NCBI GenBank assembly: GCA_945877815.1
Contig: CAMDWJ010000011.1
Coordinates: forward strand, 1 to 64,000
Direction: 5' to 3'
Origin: Caenispirillum bisanense
GTDB lineage: Bacteria; Pseudomonadota; Alphaproteobacteria; Rhodospirillales; UBA2165
Length of the DNA: 64,000 bases
Made by a program: the position numbers and the translations under genes. Of this stretch, positions 17,649-26,143 are shown piece by piece. The first letter of the stretch is position 1, and each line of letters opens with the position of its first letter. Under the pieces are notes generated by a model, which worked only from the letters and a program-made list of their open reading frames with translations, did no database searches and was not told where the DNA came from.

Positions 17649-18437
17649 TTAGCACGGCGGTTCGGGAAGCGCGCGTACCCTTCGCAAATTGAGAACCACG
17701 TCGGCGAAACCGATGTCGAGCGAAAGCTCGGTCGCTACGCCGTTCGGCATGACGTTCTGGATGAGCGTGGTCAGCGGCTCAGCACTGTTGCCGTCATAAG
17801 CGTGGAACGAACCCGATGTGCGCCAGGCCTTACCGTCGAGCAATTTTACGTCGCCGTCCGGCAGCGGAGTCGGAGGGTTCACGGCTCCGGTCAGGATCTC
17901 AAAGACACGCACGGGATCGGGCGTGGTTCCGTCGAACAGAACATAGTTCGCGCTTTTCTGGCCCTTCTCCCATTGCACAGAGGTCCAGCGGAAGGCGGCC
18001 ATCGGAAACAGTGCCTCGGGCGGCAGGGGCATGGTCTTCGGCTCGGGCTGGGTGAAGACGATGCGGCCCGGCTGCCCGGCTGCGGGGCGTGTCGCCGTAC
18101 CGGCGATCTGGGCGACCATTTTACCGTTCGCCTTGGTGGTGCTGCGAAATCGCAGTCGCGTGCCGTTGATCGCCTCGATCCCCTCGACGTCCGTCTCGAA
18201 CTGGACGCCGCTGCCTTGCGTGGCCTTGGCATCGAGCCGGAAGGCGCCGACCAGTTTCCAGTCGGTGCAGTCGCGTTCGGCGCGCACGATTTGCGAGCCG
18301 GTGACATTTAGCACCTCGCCCGGCAGCTTCCAATCTTTGACCGAGAGTTCGTACAAGGCTTCGTAGGATTTCGGCTCGGCCGCAGATACGCTCGTTCCGA
18401 CGCAGCATAGCGCGACGGCGGCGAGGAAGCAGCGCAT
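17649..18437 (-). CDS. EipB-like cell envelope integrity protein (DUF1849)
   Basis: This is a secreted protein of 262 residues with a signal peptide (MRCFLAAVALCCVGTSVSA). It has a beta-spiral-type sequence: YEALYELSVKD at the start, a C-x-D-W segment (ERDCTDWKLV) and a second Cys at the C-terminus (PEPPC). These can form the disulfide known in EipB of Brucella, a periplasmic factor for envelope integrity conserved in alphaproteobacteria. It lies three bases after the amidase gene and ten before the glycerate kinase gene, an unexplained pairing. Confidence 0.75.
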   Translation of the reverse strand: MRCFLAAVALCCVGTSVSAAEPKSYEALYELSVKDWKLPGEVLNVTGSQIVRAERDCTDWKLVGAFRLDAKATQGSGVQFETDVEGIEAINGTRLRFRSTTKANGKMVAQIAGTATRPAAGQPGRIVFTQPEPKTMPLPPEALFPMAAFRWTSVQWEKGQKSANYVLFDGTTPDPVRVFEILTGAVNPPTPLPDGDVKLLDGKAWRTSGSFHAYDGNSAEPLTTLIQNVMPNGVATELSLDIGFADVVLNLRRVRALPEPPC

Positions 18438-18440
18438 GGA

Positions 18441-19742
18441 TCAGCCGATCCGGATCGGTAGGGCGCCCGTTGTCTTGAGCTGAGCCTCGATCCAAGCGCC
18501 GGCGGCGAGAACGGCTTCGTCCGCCCCATGCGGGCCGACCACCTGCAATCCGACTGGCATGCCGTTCGGCCCGACGAATGCGGGAATGGTCAGGCACGGG
18601 ACATACATATGCGTCCACAGCGAGTTGAACGAGCCGCCTTCGATGATCGTGAGATCGGCGGGCGCTTCGCCTGTAGCCGCCGGGGTGATCAAGACGTCGT
18701 AATCGTTGAAAATCCTGGCAAGTGCTGTGCGGGCGCGCTGCGCTTCGCCGACCGCATGATCGAAATCCGCGCGGTTGGTTTTCAATCCCGCTTCATATCC
18801 GTCGCGCGACCAGGGGTTCACTTGATCGATATTGTCGCGCACGATCTGCTCGGTCATCAGCAAGCCCTCATAGCGCGTGATCACGCCGAAACATTGCAGC
18901 GAATCTTGGATGATCTGGGGTAGCGTGACATCGGCCGCGCCGAGCGCTCGCTGGGCTATTTCGATCGCGGCGACCATTTCCGGCTTGGCCTGAGGCCAGA
19001 CATGCGTTTTGGCGAGGCCAATGCGCGGTGCCTTGCGCGGGCGCGCGATCGCGGTCTTCGCTCCTTCGATCAAGGCACCCCGCATGAGCACGATATCGGC
19101 GAGCGCGCGGCCGAACAGGCCGAGCGTATCGATGGAGCTTTTCAGATGCCGGATGCCGGCGCGGTCGAGTGCGTTGAGGCTGCCTTTGAATCCATATAGG
19201 CCGCACAGCGAGGCCGGGCGGATCACCGAGCCGCCGGTTTGCGTGCCGTTGGAGAGCGGCACCATGAAATCGGCGACCGCTGCGGCCGAGCCGCTGGACG
19301 AAACGCCGGGCGTGCGGTTCAGATCGTGCGGATTGCGGGTGATGGTCGGAAACGGGCAGGCGAATTCGGTCGTGCGCGTCTTGCCGAGGATGACGGCACC
19401 TTGGGCGCGCAGCCGCGCGACCGTAGCGGCGTCTGCGACGGGCCGATGCCCGGCATAGAGCTTGGAGCCATATTCGGTCGGCATATCCTCGGTGTCGATG
19501 TTATCCTTGATGCCCACGGGCACGCCGTGAAGAGGGCCGCGTGGGCCTTCCTTGTCGCGCGCGCGGGCTTGCGCCAGCGCCAGATCGGGATCGACGAAGG
19601 CCCAGGCATGGACGGCGCTTTCGCGTTCCTCGATGCGATCGAGACAGGCGCGCACCAGCGCCTCGGAGGTCAGTTTTCCGGCGGCGATTCTGGCGGCGGC
19701 ATCCGCCGCGCCAAGCTGGTTGATCTGCGGACGTTTTGCCAT
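18441..19742 (-). CDS. Amidase (amidase-signature family)
   Basis: This cytoplasmic amidase of 433 residues has the Ser-cisSer-Lys triad: K79 in HGVPVGIKDNID, S148 in the GVSSSGSAAAVAD segment and S172 in TQTGGSVIRPAS, the usual 24-residue spacing. It resembles the AtzF/GatA-like group that hydrolyses small carboxamides or allophanate-type compounds. There are no gatB/gatC genes nearby, so a tRNA amidotransferase role is unlikely. It is the first gene of the minus-strand operon with EipB and glycerate kinase. Confidence 0.88.
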   Translation of the reverse strand: MAKRPQINQLGAADAAARIAAGKLTSEALVRACLDRIEERESAVHAWAFVDPDLALAQARARDKEGPRGPLHGVPVGIKDNIDTEDMPTEYGSKLYAGHRPVADAATVARLRAQGAVILGKTRTTEFACPFPTITRNPHDLNRTPGVSSSGSAAAVADFMVPLSNGTQTGGSVIRPASLCGLYGFKGSLNALDRAGIRHLKSSIDTLGLFGRALADIVLMRGALIEGAKTAIARPRKAPRIGLAKTHVWPQAKPEMVAAIEIAQRALGAADVTLPQIIQDSLQCFGVITRYEGLLMTEQIVRDNIDQVNPWSRDGYEAGLKTNRADFDHAVGEAQRARTALARIFNDYDVLITPAATGEAPADLTIIEGGSFNSLWTHMYVPCLTIPAFVGPNGMPVGLQVVGPHGADEAVLAAGAWIEAQLKTTGALPIRIG

Positions 19743-19816
19743 GATTCCACCGGGACTACGGGGTTGCGCGGGTTCTCGAAGCTGCTCATCCTGAAGGGGC
19801 GATAAGGAGGTCCGAT

Positions 19817-20164
19817 ATGGCTGTAACCATCTATCACAACCCGCGGTGTAGCAAGTCGCGCGAGACCTTGAAGTTGTTGCAAAGCAAGCAGGTCAGCCTC
19901 GACATTATCGAATATCTCAAGATGCCGCCGGACGCGAAAACTTTATCCTCGATCCTCGATAAGTTGGGGATGGAACCGCGCGATCTAATGCGTAAGAAGG
20001 AGCCGTCCTACAAGACGAAGCAGCTCGCCGATCCGAAGCTAACGCGTAAAGCGCTGATCGATGCGATGGTGGCCGATCCGGTTCTGATCGAGCGTCCGAT
20101 CGTGCTGTCGGGTGCTAAGGCCGCCCTCGGCCGTCCACCCGAATCGGTCCTGAAAATTCTATAG
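19817..20164 (+). CDS. arsC: Arsenate reductase (glutaredoxin-type ArsC)
   Basis: This 115-residue thioredoxin-fold protein of the ArsC/Spx family has the catalytic Cys at residue 11 (YHNPRCSKSRE), the usual ArsC active site. The later block PVLIERPIVLSGAKAALGRPPE contains the Arg residues that hold the oxyanion. It would reduce arsenate to arsenite with glutathione/glutaredoxin. A near-perfect AAGGAGGT ribosome site precedes the ATG. There is no arsenite pump or ArsR in the window, so it may be a housekeeping paralogue of the YffB/ArsC group. Confidence 0.85.
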   Translation: MAVTIYHNPRCSKSRETLKLLQSKQVSLDIIEYLKMPPDAKTLSSILDKLGMEPRDLMRKKEPSYKTKQLADPKLTRKALIDAMVADPVLIERPIVLSGAKAALGRPPESVLKIL

Positions 20165-20508
20165 GACGAAGTGCCGGACGTTCGATTGCGTCCCGTATGG
20201 GCCCGCTCAACCGGATCGTCGTTTCGCTTCAACGTTGAGCAAGTTTCGGGACTTTCGCGATTCAGGGACACAATTCCGGCGGCGGGTCGTTCACGAAGAA
20301 AAACGAATTTTATTTGCAATCTAGAATGGCAAAATATTCTATTCACATCGTTGAAACAGCCTATTCACAGGTCTCTCCCAAACTGTCCGGAAGACTGAGG
20401 ATTCCCCCAATAAACAAGGCCTTAGCATAAAGGCAGTATGCGGCCCACGCGTTGAGGGAAATCTCCCGGGAACCTCAGGGGCAGGTTGATTGGGAGTAGG
20501 GGTGTATC
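20165..20508. other. Intergenic stretch, no gene seen
   Basis: This stretch of about 340 bases lies between arsC and the response regulator. No reading frame with coding character, no tRNA and no convincing hairpin was found. An AT-rich patch around 20310-20345 could hold the response-regulator promoter, and a GGGAGTAGGGG stretch precedes its GTG start. Confidence 0.5.
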
Positions 20509-21057
20509 GTGAGCAATTATAATCTGCAAAAGCTGAATGTGCTGGTTGTCGAAGGCCATCAGATGATGCGGCGTGTGATGCGCGATGTCATGACCGCGCT
20601 CGGCGTGCAGAACGTCGAGGTTGTCACCGTTAATGAACTCGACAATCCGGAGAACGCGCATTTCCAACCCGATGTGATCTTCACCGATTGGTCGCCGAAC
20701 TGCGATGGTCTCGAAGTGATCAAACAGATCCGCGACAAGAAGCGTGAATTCGACCGTTATATTCCGATCGTGATGGTTTCGGCTTTCACCGAGCTGAAGC
20801 AGGTCTGCCTGGCGCGCGATGCCGGCATCACAGAGTTCCTCGCCAAGCCGGTTTCGGCGACGCTAATCTATCGGCGCATCTGCGCGATGGTGGAAAACCC
20901 GCGCGATTTCGTCGAAACCTCGACATTCTTCGGTCCCGACCGCCGCCGCCGTTCGGTCGGTCCAGCGGGCGGCGGCGCCGAGCGCCGCAAGGAAATGTCG
21001 CATCTGACGGGCGGCCGTGTTGCGCCGCGCGTTGCATTCGCTGACAAGGACAAATAG
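20509..21057 (+). CDS. Single-domain response regulator with Arg-rich tail
   Basis: This CheY-like receiver protein of 182 residues has its phospho-acceptor D60 in FTDWSPNCDG and the conserved Lys K113 (LAKPVS). The first acidic pair is reduced to a single E (VVEGHQMM), which may weaken Mg binding. After the receiver (about residue 125) comes a 55-residue tail rich in Arg and Gly (GPDRRRRSVGPAGGGAERRKE). No output domain or partner kinase is seen. The start is GTG. It converges on two small genes whose products also begin with RRK-x-DRR-type segments. Confidence 0.85.
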   Translation: MSNYNLQKLNVLVVEGHQMMRRVMRDVMTALGVQNVEVVTVNELDNPENAHFQPDVIFTDWSPNCDGLEVIKQIRDKKREFDRYIPIVMVSAFTELKQVCLARDAGITEFLAKPVSATLIYRRICAMVENPRDFVETSTFFGPDRRRRSVGPAGGGAERRKEMSHLTGGRVAPRVAFADKDK

Positions 21058-21075
21058 CGCTTTTCGGCGCGTGAG

Positions 21076-21369
21076 CTAACGACCGGAAAAAACCGCGATG
21101 AAAGCCGCCTTGTCCTCCTGCGTCTCGAACATGATTTTGAGAACCTTGGACGACAGCCCCTCGTCGTTCCCCTCCTGCCCGACCGCCCAGCGCCCCTTGG
21201 TATTATCGGTTAGCCATTGTTCGATGTCTTGGACAGGCACCGAGGTCTTATAGAGAATCCCACAGGTCCACCGGCGACGGTTCTTTTCGTCCCCATCGCC
21301 CGCCCGACGTTCGGTGTCGTGCTTTTTGCCGCCGGCGCGGCGATCGGCTTTGCGTCGATCCCAAAACAT
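21076..21369 (-). CDS. Hypothetical 97-residue protein, tandem paralogue 1
   Basis: Not a family I recognise. The N-terminus is strongly basic (MFWDRRKADRRAGGKKHDTERR). It is followed by a compact region W-T-C-G-I-L-Y-K-T, IEQWLTDNTKGRW and LSSKVLKIMFETQEDKAAFIAVFSG. The neighbour starting at 21678 has the same length and the same pattern, so these are a tandem duplication. No signal peptide or membrane segment is seen. It is convergent with the response-regulator gene, 18 bases from its stop. Confidence 0.7.
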   Translation of the reverse strand: MFWDRRKADRRAGGKKHDTERRAGDGDEKNRRRWTCGILYKTSVPVQDIEQWLTDNTKGRWAVGQEGNDEGLSSKVLKIMFETQEDKAAFIAVFSGR

Positions 21370-21384
21370 AAAATCAGGCCATTC

Positions 21385-21678
21385 CTAGAGCGAAAAATGC
21401 TCGATGAACGCATTTTTGTCGTACTGGCTCTCGATCATGATTTTGAGAACCTTGGACGACAGGGCTTCGTCGAAACTGTCTAGCCCAACACCACCCCACC
21501 GGCTCTTTGCATTGTCGAGCAGCCATCGTTCGATTTCGCCCATGTGAACGGTTGTTTGATGGAGGATACCACAATTCCACTTGCGAAGGTTGTGGTCGCT
21601 GTTGCCCGCGCGATGCTCGGTATTGTCGTATTTTTTGCCGCCTACGCGGCGATCACCTTTACGTCGGTCCAGAAACAT
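21385..21678 (-). CDS. Hypothetical 97-residue protein, tandem paralogue 2
   Basis: The length and layout match the adjacent downstream gene: MFLDRRKGDRRVGGKKYDNTEHR, then W-N-C-G-I-L-H-Q-T, IERWLLDNAKSRW and LSSKVLKIMIESQYDKNAFIEHFS. The ATG at 21678 was chosen because it aligns exactly with the paralogue's start; the open frame extends 40 codons further without similarity. The shared core suggests a small alpha/beta domain of unknown function, with a nucleic-acid-like basic N-terminus. There are 15 bases between the two genes. Confidence 0.7.
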   Translation of the reverse strand: MFLDRRKGDRRVGGKKYDNTEHRAGNSDHNLRKWNCGILHQTTVHMGEIERWLLDNAKSRWGGVGLDSFDEALSSKVLKIMIESQYDKNAFIEHFSL

Positions 21679-21804
21679 GTGCCGAATTTCCCGGTATGAT
21701 GCCCGACTCGCAAGGGAAATCTTGCCGCGCCGTTTGCCCGCGCTACGATAGGCCGCGTAAAGTTGGACCCGGCGAATAAGCAAAGTCTCAGGGAGCATGA
21801 CGTC

Positions 21805-24132
21805 ATGGGCGAGTTTGGAATCAGTCAGCCGGTCCCGCGTACCGAAGATCCGCGCCTATTGCGTGGCCGCGGGCGGTTCGTCGACGATGTGCGGCTGGCC
21901 GGAATGGCGGTCGGCTATGTGCTGCGTTCGCCCCATGCCCACGCCAAGATGCTCTCGCTCGATGTGAGCGATGCACGCTCGGCGCCCGGCGTGCTGCTTG
22001 TGCTGACGGCCGAGGACTACAAGCTGGATGGATTGAAGAATATGCCGCCGCCGGGCCCGCCGGTGAAGAACAGCGAAGGCATCACGGCTTATTCGACGCC
22101 GCGTGGTGCATTGGCGGAAGGACGCGTGCGTCATGTCGGCGATCCGATCGCCTTTGTTGTCGCCGAGACCCTTGCCCAAGCCAAGGATGCGGCGGAACGG
22201 ATTGCGATCGAGTTCGAAACTCTGCCCGCTCATACCGACACGGCGCAGGCGATGCAGTCAGGCAAGCCTGTCTTGTGGGACGCGCGGCCCAACAATCTGG
22301 CGCTCGTACATGAAGAAGGCGACAAGGCCGCAACCGAAGCCGCCTTCGCAAAAGCGGCCGTAACCGTCGGCCAGCGTTTCGTCATCAACCGCGTTACCGC
22401 CAACGCGATGGAACCGCGCGGCTGCGTCGCCTCCTACGATCCGCGCGAGGAATTCACGACAGTCTATATGGCTGCCCAGGGCGGCTTCGGCGGGCGCAAG
22501 TTCCTGGCCAACACCTTCGGCGAACCCGAGGCCAATTTCCGCGTGATCCCCGGCGATCTCGGCGGCAGCTTCGGCATGAAGGGCGGCCAATACGCCGAAT
22601 ATGTGCTGGTGACCTGGGCGTCCAAGCGTCTCGGCCGGCCGGTCAAATGGACGGGCGATCGATCCGAAAGTCTCGTCAGCGACACCCAAGGCCGCGACAA
22701 CGTCAGCGATGCCGAACTGGCGCTCGATGCGGACGGTAAGATTCTGGGTCTGCGCGTCAGTACCATCGGCGGTGTCGGTGCCTATACCGCCGCACTCGCG
22801 GCCGGTCCGCTCACTAACAATCTGGGCTCGCTGGTTGGCGTCTATACGATTCCGGCGGCCTATGTGCGTGTGGCCGGCGTCTTCACCAATACTACCGTCA
22901 CCAATCCCTATCGTGGCGCGGGGCGGCCGGAAGCCGCCTATATCATCGAACGTCTGGTGACGCTCGCGGCGCGCAAGCTCAAGATCAGCGAAGTCGAGCT
23001 TCGGCGCAGGAACATGATTGCGCCCTCGGCCATGCCCTATAAAACCGCGCTCACCTTTACTTACGATTCCGGTGAATTCGAACAGGTCCTCGATATCGCC
23101 GTCGAAAGGGCGGACGTCGCCGGCTTCGAGAGGCGCCGCACCGAATCCAAGGCGCGCGGCAAACTGCGTGGGTTGGGCATGTCCTACACCATCGAACGCG
23201 CCTCACCGCCGGGCATGGAACATGCCGAGATCAATTTCGATCCGGAGGGTTATGCGACCGTCGCGGTCGGCACCACCAACAACGGCCAGGGTCACGAGAC
23301 GATCTATACGCAGCTGATGTGCGACCGCTTCGGTATCGCGCCCGATAAGGTGCGCGTGATCGAGGGCGATACCGGCCGCATGGCGATGGGCCAGGGCACG
23401 GGCGGCAGCCGCGTTTCCGCGATGGGTATGAGTTCGCTTCATCTCGCCGCCCAGAAGATCATCGCCAAATCACGCGCGATCGCTGCACACAACCTGGAAG
23501 CATCCGAAGCCGATCTTGAATTCAAGGACGGCATTTTCACCGTGGCCGGCACGGACAAATCGATTCCTTTCTCCGAAATTGTGAAGTTCGCCTATTTGCC
23601 GCCGAAATTGCCCCGCACGATGGAGCCGGGCCTGTTCGAATCCGGTACGCATAAATCCAGCCGCGCCAATTATCCGAACGGTTGCCATATCTGCGAGGTC
23701 GAGATCGATCCCGAGACCGGCAAGGCCGATCTGGTGAAATATGTCGTCATCGACGATGTCGGCACGGTTCTCAATCCGCTACTGCTCAAGGGCCAAATCC
23801 ACGGCGGCATCGCGCAAGGCATGGGACAAATTCTGATGGAGGACATCGTCCACGATGCCACGACCGGCCAAATGCTGTCCGGCTCCTTCATGGATTACGC
23901 CATGCCGCGCGCGACCGATTTCTGCAATATCGAGGTGAAAAGTCATCCGGTCCCGACCGACCAGAATCCGCTTGGCGTCAAAGGGGCTGGCGAGGCTGGC
24001 ACGGTGGGCGCGATGCCCGCGGTGATGAATGCCTTGATCGACGCGGTGGCGCCGCTCGGCGTGACCGATCTGCCGATGCCGGCGACGGCGGAGCGCATCT
24101 GGCGCGCGATCAACGGGGCGAAAGCGGCCTGA
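21805..24132 (+). CDS. Xanthine dehydrogenase-family molybdopterin-binding (large) subunit
   Basis: This is a second molybdenum hydroxylase large subunit (775 residues). The hammerhead domain begins ISQPVPRTEDPRLLRGRGRFVDDV. The active-site loop is PYRGAGR (368-374), the form II type. The catalytic Glu is E730 in GAGEAGT. The Mo-pterin region QGTGGSRVSAMG is well kept. The ATG at 21805 sits just before the conserved start; the frame is open 14 codons upstream. No small or FAD subunit gene is adjacent. The stop codon overlaps the ATG of a CoA-transferase gene (TGATG), so the two are co-translated. Confidence 0.9.
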   Translation: MGEFGISQPVPRTEDPRLLRGRGRFVDDVRLAGMAVGYVLRSPHAHAKMLSLDVSDARSAPGVLLVLTAEDYKLDGLKNMPPPGPPVKNSEGITAYSTPRGALAEGRVRHVGDPIAFVVAETLAQAKDAAERIAIEFETLPAHTDTAQAMQSGKPVLWDARPNNLALVHEEGDKAATEAAFAKAAVTVGQRFVINRVTANAMEPRGCVASYDPREEFTTVYMAAQGGFGGRKFLANTFGEPEANFRVIPGDLGGSFGMKGGQYAEYVLVTWASKRLGRPVKWTGDRSESLVSDTQGRDNVSDAELALDADGKILGLRVSTIGGVGAYTAALAAGPLTNNLGSLVGVYTIPAAYVRVAGVFTNTTVTNPYRGAGRPEAAYIIERLVTLAARKLKISEVELRRRNMIAPSAMPYKTALTFTYDSGEFEQVLDIAVERADVAGFERRRTESKARGKLRGLGMSYTIERASPPGMEHAEINFDPEGYATVAVGTTNNGQGHETIYTQLMCDRFGIAPDKVRVIEGDTGRMAMGQGTGGSRVSAMGMSSLHLAAQKIIAKSRAIAAHNLEASEADLEFKDGIFTVAGTDKSIPFSEIVKFAYLPPKLPRTMEPGLFESGTHKSSRANYPNGCHICEVEIDPETGKADLVKYVVIDDVGTVLNPLLLKGQIHGGIAQGMGQILMEDIVHDATTGQMLSGSFMDYAMPRATDFCNIEVKSHPVPTDQNPLGVKGAGEAGTVGAMPAVMNALIDAVAPLGVTDLPMPATAERIWRAINGAKAA

Positions 24133-25349
24133 TGGCGTCGTCGCCGGACAAGGCGGGCTCGCTGCCGCTCGATGGAGTCCGCGTCCTCGAATTCTGTCAC
24201 ACCATCATGGGGCCGTCGGCGGGCGTGTTGCTCGCGGATCTTGGGTGCGACGTCATCAAGATCGAACCCGCCGACGGCGCCGACCGCACGCGCCGCATGG
24301 CGGGTTTCGCATCCGGCTTCTTCTATGCGTTCAACCGCAACAAGCGCGCTATCGGCGTCGATCTGAAAAGTGCGGAAGGGCGGGCCGTCGTGCATAAGCT
24401 CGTCGAGACCGCCGATGTGGTGATCGAGAATTACGCGCCCGCCACCATGGGCAAGCTCGGCTGCGGCTACGAGGATCTGAAGCACCTCAATCCGCGTCTC
24501 ATCTATTGCTCGCTGAAGGGGTATCTCTCCGGTCCTTACGAGAATCGTCCGGCGCTCGACGAGGTCGTGCAGTTCCAGGCGGGCCTCGCCTATATGACGG
24601 GCCCGCCCGGCAAGCCGTTGCGCGCGGGGGCCTCCGTCGTCGATATCATGGGGGGCATGTTCGCGGTGATCGGTATCCAGGCGGCCTTGCGCGAGCGCGA
24701 ACTCACCGGGCGCGGGCAGCTGGTCAAATCGGCGCTGTTCGAAAGCTGCGCCTTTCTCATGGTGCAGCATCTCGCCGGCGAAGCCATGACGGGACAGGAA
24801 ACGCCACCTTTCCCCGCGCGGCGCGGCGCCTGGGCGGTCTACGAGCCGTTCATGTGCAAGGACGGGGAACAGATTTTCCTCGGCATCACCAGCGATGGGC
24901 AGTGGAAGCGCTTCTGCGCGCGGTTCGAGCGCCAGGATCTGATTGCCGATCCGGCCTTCGAGACCAACGATCTGCGGGTCCGCCAGCGCGATAAAATCCT
25001 GCCCATCGTCGCCGAGATCGTTGGGCGATTCAGCCTGGCGGAGATGTCGACGATCGCCGAAGAGGTCGATATCTCTTTCGCGCCGGTCGCGCGCCCGAAA
25101 CACCTGACCGACGATCCGCACCTCAATGCCGGCGGGCATATGGTCGAGATCGAATTTCCAAACGGGACGACGTCGCGCGTGCCCGGCCTGCCGCTGGAAA
25201 TGGGCGATCATGTTTTCGGCGTGCGCCGCCAGACGCCGAAGCCCGGCGAGCATACGCGTGACGTTCTGGCCGAAGCCGGCTATTCGACGGGCGAGATCGA
25301 CCGCTTGGCATCGCTGGGTGCGATCGCCTGTGCAGACCCGCCGATTTAG
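24132..25349 (+). CDS. Family III CoA-transferase (CaiB/BaiF type)
   Basis: This 405-residue enzyme transfers CoA between acids through an aspartyl-CoA anhydride. The start block LDGVRVLEFCHTIMGPSAGVLLADLGCDVIKIEP is canonical. NRNKRAIGVDLKSAEGR and the catalytic D171 (SVVDIMGGMFAV) match formyl-CoA transferase D169. It is translationally coupled to the molybdenum hydroxylase upstream, suggesting that an acid is activated before or after hydroxylation. The acid itself is unknown. It is followed after five bases by a phosphodiesterase gene. Confidence 0.92.
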   Translation: MASSPDKAGSLPLDGVRVLEFCHTIMGPSAGVLLADLGCDVIKIEPADGADRTRRMAGFASGFFYAFNRNKRAIGVDLKSAEGRAVVHKLVETADVVIENYAPATMGKLGCGYEDLKHLNPRLIYCSLKGYLSGPYENRPALDEVVQFQAGLAYMTGPPGKPLRAGASVVDIMGGMFAVIGIQAALRERELTGRGQLVKSALFESCAFLMVQHLAGEAMTGQETPPFPARRGAWAVYEPFMCKDGEQIFLGITSDGQWKRFCARFERQDLIADPAFETNDLRVRQRDKILPIVAEIVGRFSLAEMSTIAEEVDISFAPVARPKHLTDDPHLNAGGHMVEIEFPNGTTSRVPGLPLEMGDHVFGVRRQTPKPGEHTRDVLAEAGYSTGEIDRLASLGAIACADPPI

Positions 25350-25354
25350 GCCCG

Positions 25355-26071
25355 ATGTTCGCCGCGCGTATCATCGGCCATCGCGGTTGCGCCGCCCATG
25401 CCCCGGAAAACACTTTGGCCGGATTGCGCGAGGCCGCGCGCCGCGGTGTGAGCTGGGTCGAGATCGATGTGTGCCTGTTGCGCGACTCAACACCTGTCAT
25501 CATTCACGATGCGAAAGTCGATCGCACCACGGACGGCGTTGGCGCGCTGGCCGATCTCGATTGGGCTGCCGTTTCGCACCTCGATGCGGGCTCCTGGTTT
25601 GCGACGCGCTTCGCGGGCGAACGCGTGCCGCGCCTCGATGAAGCATTGGCCGAGGTGCAGAGCCTGGGACTCGGCCTCAATCTCGAACTGAAGACCCATG
25701 GGGACGAGGGCGAACGCCTGGTCGATGCGATCCTGCCCTACATGCGCGATTCCGGCATCGCGCGCGATCAGATCATGGTTTCGTCCTTCGATCATCCGAC
25801 GCTGGCGATCTTTCATGCCGCGGCGCCCGGTTTCGCCGTCGGCGTGCTCTACGGCGAGATCGCAAGTAACTGGCGCGATGTCGCCGAACCGCTCGACGCG
25901 GTCGCCGTCATCGCCGATTACCGCAAGGTCGCCGAGGGTGCCATTCGCGATGTCGTAGCCGACGGGCGTGATATCTACGTCTATACTCCGAACGATCCGG
26001 CTCGCGTCTATGCCCAGTGGCGCTGGGGCCTGGACGGCGTGATCAGCGACGATCCCGAGCGGTTTCGCTAG
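25355..26071 (+). CDS. Glycerophosphodiester phosphodiesterase
   Basis: This 238-residue TIM-barrel enzyme of the UgpQ/GDPD family hydrolyses glycerophosphodiesters to sn-glycerol 3-phosphate and an alcohol. The catalytic motif GHRGCAAHAPENT is at residues 8-20, with WVEIDVCLLRDSTPVIIHD supplying the metal-binding E, D and H. GLNLELKT is the next conserved Glu strand. There is no signal peptide, so it is cytoplasmic. It lies five bases after the CoA-transferase gene and so probably shares its transcript, though the functional link is unclear. Confidence 0.9.
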   Translation: MFAARIIGHRGCAAHAPENTLAGLREAARRGVSWVEIDVCLLRDSTPVIIHDAKVDRTTDGVGALADLDWAAVSHLDAGSWFATRFAGERVPRLDEALAEVQSLGLGLNLELKTHGDEGERLVDAILPYMRDSGIARDQIMVSSFDHPTLAIFHAAAPGFAVGVLYGEIASNWRDVAEPLDAVAVIADYRKVAEGAIRDVVADGRDIYVYTPNDPARVYAQWRWGLDGVISDDPERFR

Positions 26072-26143
26072 GCATAGACTGTCACGAAGGAGTCACGCGG
26101 ACGACATAGGATCGTTTGATCCCTTGTTAGGAGCGTGCGGTCC

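Noticed and set aside
18441-19742. Amidase as GatA of a tRNA amidotransferase
   Set aside because: gatB and gatC are absent and the protein is shorter than GatA with different neighbours.
23943-25253. Long minus-strand open frame (436 codons) opposite the CoA-transferase
   Set aside because: Antisense shadow of a well-supported gene with third-position GC bias; no motifs.
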